A stretch of 64,000 nt of DNA from Halictus rubicundus (lineage: Eukaryota; Arthropoda; Insecta; Hymenoptera; Halictidae), in contig NC_135156.1 of assembly GCF_050948215.1 (NCBI RefSeq), positions 13,763,257 through 13,827,256 of the forward strand. The letters run 5' to 3'. Positions 1 through 11,490 of the stretch are shown here, piece by piece (positions within the stretch are counted from its first letter, which is position 1; the number at the start of each line of letters is the position of its first letter). The position numbers were made by a program, and so were the translations under genes. Under the pieces are notes generated by a model. That model had not been told where the DNA came from. It saw only the letters and a list, made by a program, of their open reading frames with translations, and did no database searches.

Positions 1-1807
1 CTCCATTATTCTTTCTATCTTATCTTAAATTTATTTTGCATCCATTAACCTGTGCCTCCACGGAGAGGATCTTTTCTCTCCTCCCGGCAAAAGTGCAGTT
101 TGTGTTCCACCATTCGAAACGAATAGAATAAATAAGTAAATAATTTTTTGAAATTCGTCGGATAAAAAGGGTCGTTTTATTTATCAACACACAACTTCTA
201 CTTTAAAACGCGACTATCTAGTACAGATAAAGAAATCAAAGAAATAGATTTATTAAAATTAAATTTATCTCGCAGATACAATACCTTGAACTGATTTAAT
301 AGAACACTCTTTCGTCCTTCGCTATCTCACATTACCTAATCAAGATGCAGTCATGAATATGTACTGTGAATATTCATACAGTTAAAAGATGTCACAATAA
401 AAATGGCCAAGAGTTGTAAAAAAGGAAGGACAGAGTGTTCACGCCGTGTGAGGCAAGAGAGAAGGGCCCGCCTGGTAATTTTATGGCATAAAAATATTTA
501 TGCGACGGCAACGATCGGAACCAGAACGGAGTTCGCGGAAACGTCGTTAGTGTATCGCGGCCAAACGATTCCTTCCTGGGTGACACGGTGTAGGAAGCCG
601 TCGCGGAAAAAATCGCTGCTGACGAAACAGCTCGTTTCCAAGCGCCGTTCGCGACGGTGCCGATAAGCTTTACGAGAGTGAGGCGCTCGTTCTCTCCCCG
701 CTCCCCTAACTCCGTTCTCCCTCCCCTCGCTTTCCACGCCGATACATTTCTTCGGAAAACCGTTCGGAACTTCTCCGAGGCACAACCGAACTGCCAAAAA
801 ATTTTTTGAATACAATTTTCGACTCTTAAGGGCCCGGTCTTCGTAGATTCTCGATAAGGTAGAGTGACTACATTACCGTCAAAAAATGGTTTTACGCGCC
901 TCAAGTTTCCGTCCTTATATAAGAATATTTTGTCGCTGGTGAAGGGCTCGTTCGAAAGAGGAAGGTTCAATCTAGTGCGCGCTGGTCAGGAGCAGACGAG
1001 ATTATGCAGATATTTGTTAATATAAGCGTTAGAAGTAGGTCAAAAATTGACGATGCGCGTGCCGTGGAATCCAAGCATTTTTGTACCATTGGATGAGTTT
1101 TCTGAAATCGAGAGCAGCGTGCACTAGAAAATATCTCCAGCTAGAAATTGAGCTTATATTATGTCTTGATTCTCTGCGAAATAAAGCGAAAAACTTGAAG
1201 CACGTTTCTGGCGTCAGAATTCATGATATCGATCATACAGAGCAACAATGCGACAAGTTTCGTCACGGACTTAAGACCCGTCGGATCAAGACCAAGACAA
1301 AAAATCTAAAACGTGTTCATATTTCAGTTTGTAATGTCAATGAAAAATGACTTTTGCGTTCATGATGAACACGCTGAGGGCGAGTGGGAGTAGAAATTCG
1401 CGAGGACCGGTACAAGCGTTATATAAGGATTTCGAGGGACAAGAAAAATCCTGGAGGGGGGGATCGGAGGGGGCGGTAGATCGAGATTAAATCGGGATTT
1501 AAGCGGCGGCGGGGCGAGGCCGCCGGCCGGGTCCCCGCGACGCGAAACTCGATAGGAATTGCAAAAAGGCCCCGATGCACGATCGGGATCGAATTTCTCA
1601 TCGGACCAGGGGAAAAAAATGTGTTTTTTATCGCGAGCCCGTTGCCCGGAATCCGGGGCCGCTCCGTTTCAATGAGCCCGGGACGGATCTTCCTCTCGAT
1701 CTTTTCCCTTTTCGTTCTCGATCTCGCCGGATCTACGAGGGAGAGGCTTGCGCGCATTCATGCGTGCTTGTTGCACACGTCCGACTGACTTTTCGTCCGA
1801 CCAACGA
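1..1807. other. Unassigned DNA, no gene recognised
   Basis: I see no exon, RNA gene or repeat family here. AT-rich sequence at the left gives way to CpG-rich, purine- or pyrimidine-skewed sequence after about 400 and again from about 1400 to 1800. Open frames of up to 192 codons occur on both strands and overlap each other. They have no recognisable domain and sit in GC-rich DNA, where stop codons are rare, so I do not treat them as genes. TATA-like strings near 916 and 1421 are isolated. Confidence 0.6.

Positions 1808-1840
<33 letters not shown>
1808..1840. repeat. (CT)n microsatellite
   Basis: A run of CT dinucleotides with one interruption (TTT) continues into pyrimidine-rich sequence to about 1860. 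Tracts of this kind recur through the window, mostly in its GC-rich parts. Confidence 0.95.
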
Positions 1841-2349
1841 ACATCTCCTTCTCTCCTTTCTTGAGCACAACGGAGTTTGACAATGTGTCGTGTCGGAATG
1901 CAATTTCGTAAGCGCGAACACGCCCAAAGAATCGGCTGTTTATTTTCGACGCCGATAAACCGACGGTATCGAGCCCACGAAAAGTGTGTGCTACAACGAT
2001 CGGAGATAAGATCCCCGGGAATTTAAATGAGCAAATTATCGCGGACGATGGGCACTGTCCGCTAGCGAAATTGCTATACTCGAGGCCCGCTACGCTGGGA
2101 CTCGCAGGTGAATCTTTACGGTTCGTAAAAGCGAGACCTGCCAACGCCAGAGATTGTATGCATGAGTTTCTTCTGGCATTTTTACGTTGGACGGGTAAAA
2201 CGATCATTTGTCCTTAAATAAATGATTATGTCCTTTTTCGCAGACTGCAGTACCTTGTGCAATTTATATCTATTACCATTTGGTCCCTGTGCAGACATTT
2301 TCTTAAAGATAACACTGCGATTAATCGCACAAATAATTAAATAAATATC
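1841..2349. other. Unassigned DNA, nothing recognised
   Basis: The stretch starts GC-rich and becomes AT-rich after about 2220. No coding, RNA or repeat signature could be supported. Confidence 0.5.
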
Positions 2350-2535
2350 AATAGGAATTTCATACGTTATCAGTAGATTGCAAGACGCAGGAGCGAAATA
2401 AAAAATCATTTCTTCTATTAATTAATTTATTAAGCTGAAACGAACACGCTGATGTCCTTAAATCTTTTTGGTATGTCCATTGCTTTAGATTGTGTTTACT
2501 CATTTTTGTCATAAATTAATAAAATTCGCAGTCTA
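2350..2535. mobile_element. TA-flanked MITE, GACTGCGGA family, degraded copy
   Basis: The right end, CGCAGTCTA at 2527-2535, matches the inverted terminal sequence of this family (consensus end TAGACTGCGGAT). Inside the left part, TTGCAAGACGCAGGAGC near 2380 matches the sub-terminal box TTGCAAGACACAGGAGC seen in the copy at 31138-31307. The left terminus itself is eroded, so that boundary is approximate. The element is non-coding and would depend on a transposase supplied elsewhere. TA flanks suggest the Tc1/mariner superfamily, which is an inference from the target site alone. Confidence 0.5.
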
Positions 2536-2610
2536 ATTATCACAAGAATGAGTAGATTCAATTTAAAGCAGAGCAGAGACTACAAGAATTTGTATTTGAG
2601 ATTGATTGGA

Positions 2611-2644
2611 GTGAGTACTCTTATGTCAGTAACCGGGTACTCAC
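2611..2644. repeat. Short inverted repeat (hairpin)
   Basis: GTGAGTACTC at 2611-2620 faces GGGTACTCAC at 2635-2644 as a ten-base stem with one mismatch and a 14-base loop. It resembles the near-end palindromes of the TTAA-flanked MITEs elsewhere in the window, but I could not find flanking termini, so it may be a decayed relic. Confidence 0.45.
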
Positions 2645-3400
2645 TTTCAATTTTATTTTGAATACTTCTATTTTTTTCTTGGATGATCATATATTAATTA
2701 TTAATTTTTATAGAAGCATAAAAATAGGCGTTGCGACTACAAAGTGCAACACCATGGAATATCGTAGAAAATATTGGTGGTCGACAGGTTTAAGGAGGGG
2801 ATGAAATTCGACTGCTATTTTGTGTAATTTGTACCGACAATTTTTATTTTGAATAAAGATCGACTATTTATTAAAAACCTGAACGAGCGGGAACAGCAAG
2901 AATATCGAAGTTAAAATCAACCGGTCCCGGGGAAAAGCGTCGCTCCTGAAAGCGAGCGGCGTGTTTTCGGTGGGTTTTATCGAGCTGTTATCACTCCGTT
3001 CTCGGCGTAGTGAAAATATGTTTCGAAAATAGGAAAGAACGCGTCCGGGTCGGTGCGACCGATTGATTCGGCGGGTCCATCGGGTCCATCGGGTCCATCG
3101 GGCACAACCGATCCCGCCCGGTGTCTGCGGTCCGGATCGGTCGTTCGCGCTCGCGCGCGCGCGCGCCTGTTCTCTTCTTTTTCGTTTTCGGGCACGGCAC
3201 GGCGGCCGTATATTCGCGTTATTGCGGTAAACACGGTCGAGCTGGTTTTTAGACGTCAGAGCGTGGCGATCGGAGCGCGTTCGTTCCCAATTAATCGATT
3301 TGCTTCGATGGCCAGCGCTGTCGAGATCGTATCTCCGGCAACACAACCTACTGCCTACTGCCTACACCGCCGACTGAAACTCCGCGACCTGGAGATTCGC

Positions 3401-3404
<4 letters not shown>
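2645..3404. other. Unassigned DNA becoming CpG-rich
   Basis: AT-rich sequence to about 2880 is followed by CpG-rich DNA holding a 9-bp tandem repeat and a GC dinucleotide run (about 3149-3168). Open frames of up to 160 codons on the minus strand read through the repeat (Pro/Asp/Gly-rich) and have no domain I recognise. Confidence 0.55.
3073..3099. repeat. 9-bp tandem repeat, three copies
   Basis: GGGTCCATC is repeated three times exactly. Because the unit is a multiple of three, it leaves all frames open and produces the Gly/Pro/Ser peptide repeats of overlapping open frames. It is therefore not evidence of coding. Confidence 0.95.
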
Positions 3405-3445
<41 letters not shown>

Positions 3446-3463
3446 GGAGAAAGGAGAGAGAGA
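3405..3463. repeat. (GA)n microsatellite
   Basis: Nineteen uninterrupted GA dinucleotides (3405-3442) are followed by imperfect GA-rich sequence to about 3463. Confidence 0.95.
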
Positions 3464-3894
3464 AGTAAAGTTTATAGATCCTCGAGAATCGTTTCCTCCT
3501 CGAGATGATATTCATTAGCTTCCTCCATGTGAAGAGCGTTATTCGAATGTAGATACTTTTTGGGCACGTAATTCGCAGTGTTAATGAGAATATCGCTGCT
3601 TGTAGCTACGGTTACATTTACTTGATTATTGCTTCGTTAACACGTTCGCTGTACAACCACCATTTCAAAAATTCGCGCAGAGTGGAACTCATTTAATTAA
3701 TACATTCGCCGACCGTCACAAATATACGAATCTCTCCGTTTGCTTAACAACAGTCCATTTCAGAGTCAATTACTTACTCACAGACAGTCAATTTTGCTCT
3801 TCAAATGCATATAGTACATAGCATAATATTAAGAGAATCTATGCACTGCCAAATTGTTTTAATATTACATCGTTTTGTCATTTCATAAAACGTT
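3464..3894. other. AT-rich DNA with a possible MITE end
   Basis: No gene was found. TTAACACGTTCGCTG at about 3637 resembles the left terminus of the TTAA-flanked element at 23223-23436 and may be a truncated copy. No matching right end was seen before the next element. Confidence 0.4.
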
Positions 3895-4112
3895 TTAACA
3901 CGTTAACAGTGACATATGACTGACAGTGATTTTTCACTAGCTTTAGAAATTCATTTTTATTGTGACATATCCAGATAAACCGAAATTTATTAGGATCTTT
4001 AGAATTCAAAAGGGTTAAGACAGCATTAAATTTCTAGTTTCGGTTTCATTAAATAAATTACACTGATTTTGCAAGAATCTCTAGGATTGATTTCTGGCAT
4101 TTAACGTGTTGA
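3895..4112. mobile_element. TTAA-flanked MITE, TTAACACGTT family
   Basis: The element starts TTAACACGTTAACAG and ends in the inverted form CGTGTTGAC, where the final TTAA has decayed to TTGA. It is about 218 bp long, non-coding and AT-rich. A perfect near-end palindrome, AGTGATTTTTCACT, lies at 3925-3938. The right-hand part shares a CATTAAATAA box followed by a GATTTT box with the element at 23223-23436, so the two belong together. A TTAA target site is characteristic of piggyBac-type transposases. Assignment to that group is an inference from the target site. Confidence 0.6.
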
Positions 4113-6192
4113 CAAGGAAGCTAAACAGCGAACCTAAGCAGACGAACGTGTCAATGAACCCGAAACTGTAAGTTCAAGGTTATCGCAGCAGTTGCTTCTT
4201 GAACCACTTCTTTATCGTCGAGATTAATCGTTGCATCGTGAACCAAATATTTTTATCTTCGCTCTCTCAGAAATTCGAAGTCGCAGCGGTTCACAGTCCC
4301 AGGCACTTCATCGCGTTACTTCGCAAACCACCGTATGCAAACGCACACCGAGACACATCGACACGTAACACCGTGAACACTAGCGTCCAACTATTTCGCA
4401 ACAGCGAGAGAAAGTAGCAGGATCTGTCAAACGAACGCCTCCGCACGCGAACTTTCCTCTCAGCGATCGCTCGAAAAATCCCCGCCGAGGATAAACCCCA
4501 GGAACACTAAGCCTCGGCATTAGGCAACGTAATCGTTTATCTCTGACACTTTGCTCGGAAATAAATCCCTCGCGAGCGTAACGGAGCGACCCTTCAAATT
4601 GAATCTCGAAGACGCGCACGATAACGATCCCGTCTGCTCAATTATCCTAAATAATCTACGACAAAAATATCTTCACGGTTAAAGGCAGAAAGGCTAACAC
4701 TCGTTTCATTTATTTTCTTTCCTTTTTTGGTAAGATACCTTTTTAAGCAATGCCTTCATCTCTGTAAAGTAGAAATAGCATTCTTCTCGGAGATATAAAC
4801 AATTTTGAATTTTAAATAAGACAATTAAATTTGTCGACGATGAGTGTAATATATTTTTAATACTTGCTGACAGGTTGATTTTCTTCTGCGATTCTAATTC
4901 TAGAAAACCACCCCTTCGTTTCAGTGACCTATTTTTGGGATTGATTAACTGCGTGGGCTGTTTAAGGTGCACCATCTTAAAATTCACCTATCTCCTATCC
5001 TGAGACACTACAAAATATTCGATTTCTCTCTTGCTTGCTGTTGAAAATATAAAATCAGGAATTTGTACAATTGAAGTAAAAAGAGTTAAACATCCCTTGC
5101 GAATCTTTCGCGTGGCCATCTCAGAATGAAGTCTAACCGAAAGAATGACAATATTAAACGCATCACGAAAAGATTACAGCAAAATGCATAAAGCATAAAG
5201 ACGTCACCGGCGGGAGGAATTACAGGTCGTAAACCATCGAGCACTTAGGGGTAAACTCGGAGACAAGCGTTCGACCGCCAGCTGCGAAAAGCCGTTTTCA
5301 TTCGACTCGGCTCCGATCACGCATGATTAACGCGTGCACGCGTGGAAATGGGTCGAACAGAAATGAACATTATCGCGTCGCATTTTTACACGCGTCCGTT
5401 ATTGCCTGACTAATATTAATATGTTAATACGCGAGGCCCTCGCGCCGTATTATCATAATACAGCGTACTATCGTAATATAATTCCTCGAGAGGAGGCCGG
5501 GGTGAGCGACTTTGCTTATCTCGCGGCGTGTTCCTGTGAAATTGTCGAGCCGTGTTTCGCCTCTTATCTCGGCTAGGTGTTAATCGATCGGAGATCGATA
5601 TCTCCCGGCCTATCCGGTGCGATCTACCGATGATTATAGCCGCGAGATAGGATCGAGGAAACGACGCCGCGGGGAAAACACGATCATCGTCGGTTCCCTT
5701 TCCACTCTTATTCCTTCTTCGGGGTTAATTACAGACTCGAGCGCAAATGTGCTGTAAGTGTATCCTGCGAGGTACGTGACCGGACTGCCGGACGAATTTC
5801 TTCGCGATGAATGAATGGAACTGCACGGCCGCGAGCCGCTCAGGCTAAATTGGTGTTCCGTGTTCGGGGAATTGTTAATTGATACCGGCAGACACTCGTT
5901 GATTGAGCACCGGAGACGTCTGCCTTGTTGCCCGAGAAATTCGGCGGCTGCGAACGCGTTTGCAGAATTCCGGATTTTCACACGGTGTTCCAGAATTATT
6001 TGCTGGAAATTGGAACACTGGCTTTGCTTCGTTCATTGAAGGAATTCTTGACATCGTAAACGAAATAGCAATGCCACCAAGCTAGGTTAACGTCTTCCTA
6101 GAATATTTATTTATTATATTCATCTTTAGACTGTGGATTTCATGTTGAGTTTTTGAAAAGATTTGAAATTTGATTGGCAAAGAGAAGAATTA
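4113..6192. other. Unassigned DNA, no gene recognised
   Basis: Mixed composition with AT-rich patches (4690-5060) and CpG-containing stretches (5180-5960). The section around 5400-5560 has several short TAATA/GTAATA strings and a GCGAGGCCCTCGC palindrome, as regulatory or intronic insect DNA might, but nothing identifies a function. No repeat family was recognised. Confidence 0.55.
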
Positions 6193-6420
6193 TTAACACT
6201 CAGCAGGTGGACGCTTTTGATGATTCTACAGATGGCAATATTCCATTTGGACTTTATCAATTTTTCTAGAAATATTTTTAATGGTATTATATCTAGATCC
6301 ATTGGTCTTCTTATTGTATCCGATTGCACAACTTTCGGGTGACATTCGTCACCAGAAGCTAGGCGATACCTTTACAATGTTGGGTCAAAATGGACCCGAG
6401 TCCTGCCATCCAAGTGTTAA
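6193..6420. mobile_element. TTAA-flanked MITE with GGGTC...GACCC hairpin
   Basis: The left end TTAACACTCAGCAG pairs imperfectly with the right end CCATCCAAGTGTTAA. The overall length is 228 bp with exact TTAA at both borders. A near-end hairpin, GGGTCAAAATGGACCC, occupies 6382-6397, about 20 bases inside the right border. The same 16-base hairpin recurs at 60168-60183. The right end resembles that of the element at 23223-23436 (TCAAAGTGTTAA). It has no coding capacity. The terminal match is short, so the left border is the less certain one. Confidence 0.5.
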
Positions 6421-7864
6421 ATTCCGGTTGACTGCTTTAGGAAAATTAAAATCCTAGAATAAATGTTTATCATCCACCGACGGATTCCTCATAAAAGATC
6501 CCTTAGAAAAGATCCCTAATATGAAGATTGAATTAAAACAAAGGGTGCCATTAATTTCTCCGCACACGTTTCCCGCAGTTTCACGAATCTACACGTGCCA
6601 TAATCGCACAAAGATCCCCGCTGCACTAATTGCTGATTAGAGGTCGCCCGTTCAAAAACCCACCCCTCCAGAGATATCTTTCACCGACACCCCCCCCCCC
6701 CCGCACGCCGAGCAGTGAATCCTCGATTTTGGAAATCGAGCGGCCATAAATAAGAAAGTAAAAAGAGGAGGAATAGGGTGGATTGGCACGGTGCAAGGGT
6801 TGTTCGGTTTCGTGGCGGCATTCGCGCCGGTGATTTGGCGGGATCGCAGATCGCGATAGCTCGGCTAAGTAAGATCGAGGTGTCGGCGAAGGAGGGTAGA
6901 CCGCCACGAGCATAAACTCACCCCTAACCTCGCGCCACCCCCGCCCCCGTGGAAGTCACGTCGATCCACGGTTTAGGGGATGCGAGGCACGCGACTGCCG
7001 CCCCATTGCGCCGCGTTAGTTTTGCAACCCTCTGGTTTTTCGGGCCGCGGCCGAGCCCTTGGCTGCTCGCCATACTGAACAAAGACGGATCCCTTTTCTG
7101 CCTACCCCCCTCCGCTTACTATGGCGCATGACCTACCCCTTGCAAATCCGCCTTGAGCCCGCGGTCTCTCGCCCCGCTGATCGAATCGGACCGCGTTTCC
7201 GTTTCAGAAGTTTCCATCGGCACCGGTCACCATAACTGCACCTGGCGCACGCGTTGCTCCGTGTCGAAACTGCTACGAAGACGGATCGCGATTTTTTCAG
7301 GGAAACGTTCCACCGCAAAAATTTCCTGTTTCGACGAATTTCTCCGTTTTTCACGCCTCCGGTCGCGAGCGTGTTAAAATTTACATTCCGAATGAACCCG
7401 ACTCGACGGAACCGGAAAGATCGCGGGGACATCCGCTTCGATCGTTGCACAAAACAATCTAGCAAAGTGAGGATCCACGGTGCCTGGCATCCGCCAGTCT
7501 AATTACGGTCTGGTCGAAAGTGCATTAATAACCGGGCCGGGTGAGTGCGGCCGTAAAAAGCGTTTAAACAGCGCCGGCAAAAGCGAGTAGTCGTTCGGCT
7601 TCCGAAGGGGCCGATTTTCATTTTCATTACGCTCGCGGGACGATGACAAATGTCGCTCGGCCCCGATACGAATCTCGCCGTTCGTTATCAATTCCGCGTG
7701 AAGTACGCGCAATTTCTCCGTCGCGAGATCACCGCGCGGCCCGCTTTTTCCAGGGCAATTCCATTCTAATTACGAGACGAGAGAGTCTCGGGAGCCGCGT
7801 TTCATCGAACCAGATACGGTCGGTAGATAGGTATCGATCGTATTACAGATAGTTCTCTCTCATA

Positions 7865-7866
<2 letters not shown>
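6421..7866. other. Unassigned DNA, GC-rich after about 6900
   Basis: Contains a 13-base C run at 6690-6702 and CpG-rich sequence from about 6900 to 7830. Overlapping open frames on both strands have no recognisable product. No repeat family was identified. Confidence 0.55.

Positions 7867-7905
<39 letters not shown>
7867..7905. repeat. (TA)n microsatellite
   Basis: About 19 TA dinucleotides continue into imperfect TATA-rich sequence to about 7926. Confidence 0.95.
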
Positions 7906-7911
<6 letters not shown>

Positions 7912-7984
7912 GTATATACATATACTATTTTTTTCTGTCGGTCGGCTGGAATAAGGATAAGCGATAACGAGTGGGCGACTTTCT

Positions 7985-8075
7985 TATCGTCGCGTCCATT
8001 CCAGCTCGCTCCACTTCGCCTGACCGACTCGTATTTTCGCGCCACTTCACGAGACGGTCAAACGATGCAGTGAAA
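7985..8075 (-). repeat. Left arm of a long-range inverted repeat
   Basis: Read on the minus strand, 8050 down to about 7986 matches 9416-9480 on the plus strand with about five differences and one indel over 65 bases. Similarity appears to continue weakly towards 8075 and 9390. Both arms encode similar peptides when translated, but this follows from the DNA identity. The arms are about 1.3 kb apart in inverted orientation. I do not recognise the sequence. It could be two copies of a dispersed element or a local inverted duplication. Confidence 0.7.
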
Positions 8076-8102
8076 AACGAATAAAGAGGGGGGAGGGGAA
8101 GA

Positions 8103-8136
8103 TCGAAGAAGAAGGAGAAGAAGAAGAAGAAGAAGA
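8103..8136. repeat. (GAA)n microsatellite
   Basis: An imperfect GAA/GGAGAA trinucleotide run within purine-rich sequence (8085-8180). The minus strand reads as phenylalanine- or serine-rich open frames, which are a by-product. Confidence 0.9.
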
Positions 8137-9389
8137 CGAAGGGAGGTACAGAGAAGCAAAAGGGAGAAAGAGAGAAAGATGTTGAGCACGGCGCGGCGTG
8201 GATCACGCTTCCCGATCGTAGGGATCGATGGAGTAAATTATGCGAGCATTTTTCCACGTACGGGCCTCCTGTTTTGCATAGCGATTAAGACGGTTCTTTA
8301 TCGGTCCTCCTACTCGAAACGAACCCACGGCAAAGGTACACGGCAGGGCGGGCCGCTTGTAAAACGTATCGAGACAAATAATCTGCGGCCGATTAGAAAT
8401 TTGTGAGATAATTATAATGGCCCCGCGCCGCTCCGGGACCCGAGTATTCGCGCGATTATTTGCCGAGTTCGAGGCACGGACGGTTCCGTTTTAAATAATC
8501 GCTCGCCGCACGTCGATAAAACCTGGCTTTGTCGGAGTCGACGGGACTTTCGGATTGATAGGCAGTGGCCGATTAGGTATTGTTGTAATTCTTCAGGTAA
8601 TTGGATTATCGAGTTATAATGTAATGTGGGGTATTATGGTTGCCGAGCTCCTGGAATTCATAGACCGGCGAGATTAGGGTTACGAGGATTTCAACTTCCC
8701 GCGGTACTTGTAAACGTGAGAATGTTGCGGGCTGGATTTGCATCTTTATCGGGAGTGTTGCATGAATGAAAGACGGCCGGGATTGGGGGTTGTGGAGCGT
8801 AGGGGGTAACGGAGGGTGAATTTTCAATCTTTTGGGGGTCGAGTCTATGAATTTTCGATCTCTGGGATTTCCAAGCATTTGCGATTGGGAATCTCAAAAA
8901 TTCGTTCTTCGAGGTTTACAATCGGCAAATTGTAATCTTTTAGCGGTCAAAATCTTCAAATTTTCAACCCTTTCTGACCAGACACACCGGATTTCCAACC
9001 CTTCGCGATAATAATCTCGGAATTTTCAATTTTCGCAGAATTCACATACTTTCTCGGTAAAAAAGTGCTCACGAAAATTAAGGAACAATTCATCTAAATT
9101 TTCACTATACGGAGTCTCCCGCTCAACAAAACAATTTTTCCCTCGCCCGGTAGTCCACAAAATAGCCCACAAAAGTAAAAACTGGCATAGAGATTCAACT
9201 AATCGCAACATTTTTTCCAAAACACCGCCACGAACGTTAACTATTATGAACTAAAACGTACACCCATTTCATCGACTGAAAATCTGCCGTAGCGATCGAA
9301 TTGCTCGATCGCGCTAATCGAGCAGCCGAACCTCTGGATCTCCGTGGCTCTTCGGATCTGTGGATCGCGAAAAAATCGGTCGGTGCCGA
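8137..9389. other. Unassigned DNA between inverted-repeat arms
   Basis: CpG-rich to about 8540, then AT-richer. From about 8690 to 9060 short phrases such as ATTTTCAA and GGGATTTCCAA recur loosely, suggesting a very old decayed tandem repeat. No clear unit could be fixed and no gene was recognised. Confidence 0.45.
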
Positions 9390-9480
9390 AAATTCCGTTG
9401 TTCACGGCGGAGTCCGTGAAGTGGCGCGAAAATACGAGTCGTCCGGGGCGAAGTGGAGCGAGCTGGAATGGATGCGACGG
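9390..9480 (+). repeat. Right arm of a long-range inverted repeat
   Basis: The strongest part is 9416-9480, which matches the reverse complement of 7986-8050. Both arms contain GTGGCGCGAAAATACGAGTC and AGCGAGCTGGAATGGA. Beyond the arm the sequences diverge quickly. Confidence 0.7.
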
Positions 9481-9611
9481 AATATACGTACGGGGCGAAG
9501 CAAACCGGCGCGGCGATAAGAGCGGTGGCGAGCCGTTATCACGATCGCCGCGCGGCCACGTCGCGCGATAACGATAACAAACTCTCTCCCTCCCGTTCTC
9601 GCCGCCGGCCC
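9481..9611. other. CpG-rich single-copy-looking DNA
   Basis: Short GC-rich stretch with many GATAA/TTATC strings. No gene or repeat was identified. Confidence 0.4.
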
Positions 9612-9657
9612 CCTCTCTTTCTCTCTCTCTCTCTCTCTCTCTGTCTCTCCCTCTCTA
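9612..9657. repeat. (CT)n microsatellite, interrupted
   Basis: CT dinucleotides with TTT and GT interruptions. The minus strand reads as Arg/Glu repeats inside a 188-codon open frame (9539-10105), which I regard as spurious. Confidence 0.95.
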
Positions 9658-11187
9658 TCGCGGACCGGTTACACGTACGTAGAGCAGCGTACGTGTATAT
9701 TATGCGCTCGTCGAGGGCGAGAGGTGACTCGTCGTTACCCGCGTTCACTGCCTTCGCCCAGAGAACCCCACGTACGCGCCGGTGAAATTCGCGCGAAGAC
9801 GAACGAACCGAACCGAATCGCGATTTGAATAACTTTCCGCGAGGGTGAACCGAGGGGGATGAAAGCGAGAGGGAGAGCATTGCTGCGGAAGCCTGTCTGC
9901 TATACACTGGGACTGGAATTATTTCGTTCGGGCTCTGACACCTGGGAATTTGCGGGGGTTGTTTTACCTGGTCGGACGCGACGCTGGTTCTGTCAGAATT
10001 TTCGGGAATTTTTGGTGTAAATATTATTAACCCTCCGTGGGCCGCCGAGATCGTGGAGCGATATTTACTTTTTCCCGTTAATGCTTTAAACATTTGACGT
10101 TTCAACGATTTTATTACTAAAATAGAGACTTCGATAAGTATCCCAGAAGCCTGAGACAGGAAAAAGATCAGTGGCGAACGTAAACGAACCGTTGCAGACG
10201 GAGAGTTAAGATTGTTCGAAAGTCGTCAGAAAATGGCAAAGAAAATAAATTCCCTTAAACAATACCCTTGATACGGGGATTGTTTAACCTATTGACACTG
10301 AAACTCGTTCCGCGAAGAACGTGCGTTGAAGTTTTAACGTTTTATCTACCGATATCCTATTAATGAACTTTTTAATGACAGAGATATACACAGTTGCTAC
10401 TCGATATTTGTCAAAACGCGGGTCTAGCTACGGACATGTATCAGCCAGGAGATACTATTCTCTGATCCACGCGACCTTACACTGCTCCTTACACTCTCGA
10501 GCTTCTTGGCCCCTCACGAGGTTATACCCCGCGGTAGTGGGGATAATTCTGCGACATTTATCGGACACGCCTCGACGACATATACAAAAAGTTCACTGTA
10601 TTTATAAGAGGTAATCCTCCTTGAAATAACAATTCCAGACGAACTTCTGACACAATACTCATCCACACAATTTTCTAAAATTGTTGTCGCTTTTGGACAA
10701 TTCGTTAAGAAACGCTCAGACTTCGAAAGGACTATTGGAAAATTGCCGGTACGTGTTAAATATTCAGAGAAAAATATGCACCGATCTTGTGCAACGGTAG
10801 ATCAATTGTTCGTGTGCAACTTTAAGAATTAGGGACAGAACGTCGATATCGTTGGTACATCGGCAATCGTCCTCAAAGGGTTAGTACACTCGGCAAACTC
10901 ATTTCGAAGACGCCGAAGCGTCTCGCCCGGCAGAAGTGACGGCAGCGAAAATTTTATTTACGAAAAAAGGTGAAAAAGGAACAATCGAAACGCTTTCGAC
11001 GAGCATCCCCGGCGTCCAAGGAGAGAGAGCTGGCCCGATAAGGGAGCGCGGGGGCGTTATCGTCGCTTGGGCAGCGCCGCGACGCGAGATGAATATTCAG
11101 CCGATGGCGTCGGATCAGGGTGGTTGGTGTTCTGGTCGTCTTCTCGCCTATTTCCACGGTGTACAATGTAAAATACATCTAGTGGAC
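9658..11187. other. Unassigned DNA, no gene recognised
   Basis: Mixed composition. TTAACCTATTGACACTG at about 10284 resembles the left end of the small TTAA elements at 24361 and 56317, without a clear partner. Nothing else could be named. Confidence 0.45.
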
Positions 11188-11315
11188 GGGGAGTGGGGGG
11201 AGGGGGAGAGATCTTCTTCTTTTTCTCTCCCGCGGTAAAAGGTCTTTGGCGAAGGAGAGCGAGACGAGCTGCAAGGGGGTTAGAAAGAGGGGGTGAAGGG
11301 GGTGGGGGAGAGGGG
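11188..11315 (+). other. G-rich block with G-quadruplex motif
   Basis: 11289-11315 has four G runs (5, 5, 5 and 4 bases) separated by loops of 4, 1 and 3 bases, which meets the usual G-quadruplex pattern on the plus strand. Three further long G runs lie at 11188-11206. What the block does is unknown. GC-rich promoters often hold such motifs, but no gene start was identified here. Confidence 0.75.
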
Positions 11316-11463
11316 TGGTTGGCTATCGGAAACCCTCGGCCCGACCAATGCCACGCCGCCTTTATCGTTTTACAACAGAAAGGCGCACATCAGTCAACCG
11401 GTATCTCCTCACGGTTGATTTCCCGTGGCCGCGGCGGAACCAACCTAACTCTCTTTCCATCTC

Positions 11464-11490
11464 GCTCTCTCACTCTCTCTCTCTCTCTCT
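11464..11490. repeat. (CT)n microsatellite
   Basis: A CT run interrupted by one CA lies inside a long pyrimidine-rich strand (11440-11640). That strand yields Ser/Leu-rich open frames of 144-181 codons in two overlapping frames, which is a sign that none of them is coding. Confidence 0.95.

Noticed and set aside
910..1430. TATA-like strings TTATATAAG and TTATATAAGG as promoters
   Set aside because: No initiator, exon or conserved context; strings of this length are expected by chance in AT-rich DNA.
3405..3463. GA tract as a GAGA-factor promoter element
   Set aside because: Equivalent CT/GA tracts occur at more than ten places in both orientations without any gene start nearby; simple microsatellite expansion is sufficient.
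9539..10105. 188-codon minus-strand open frame
   Set aside because: It runs through the CT microsatellite (Arg/Glu repeat) and GC-rich DNA; no recognisable domain.
10284..10900. TTAACCTATTGACAC at 10284 and CAAAGGGTTAG near 10877 as ends of one element
   Set aside because: The two ends are not inverted repeats of each other and the 600-bp spacing is unlike the other elements.
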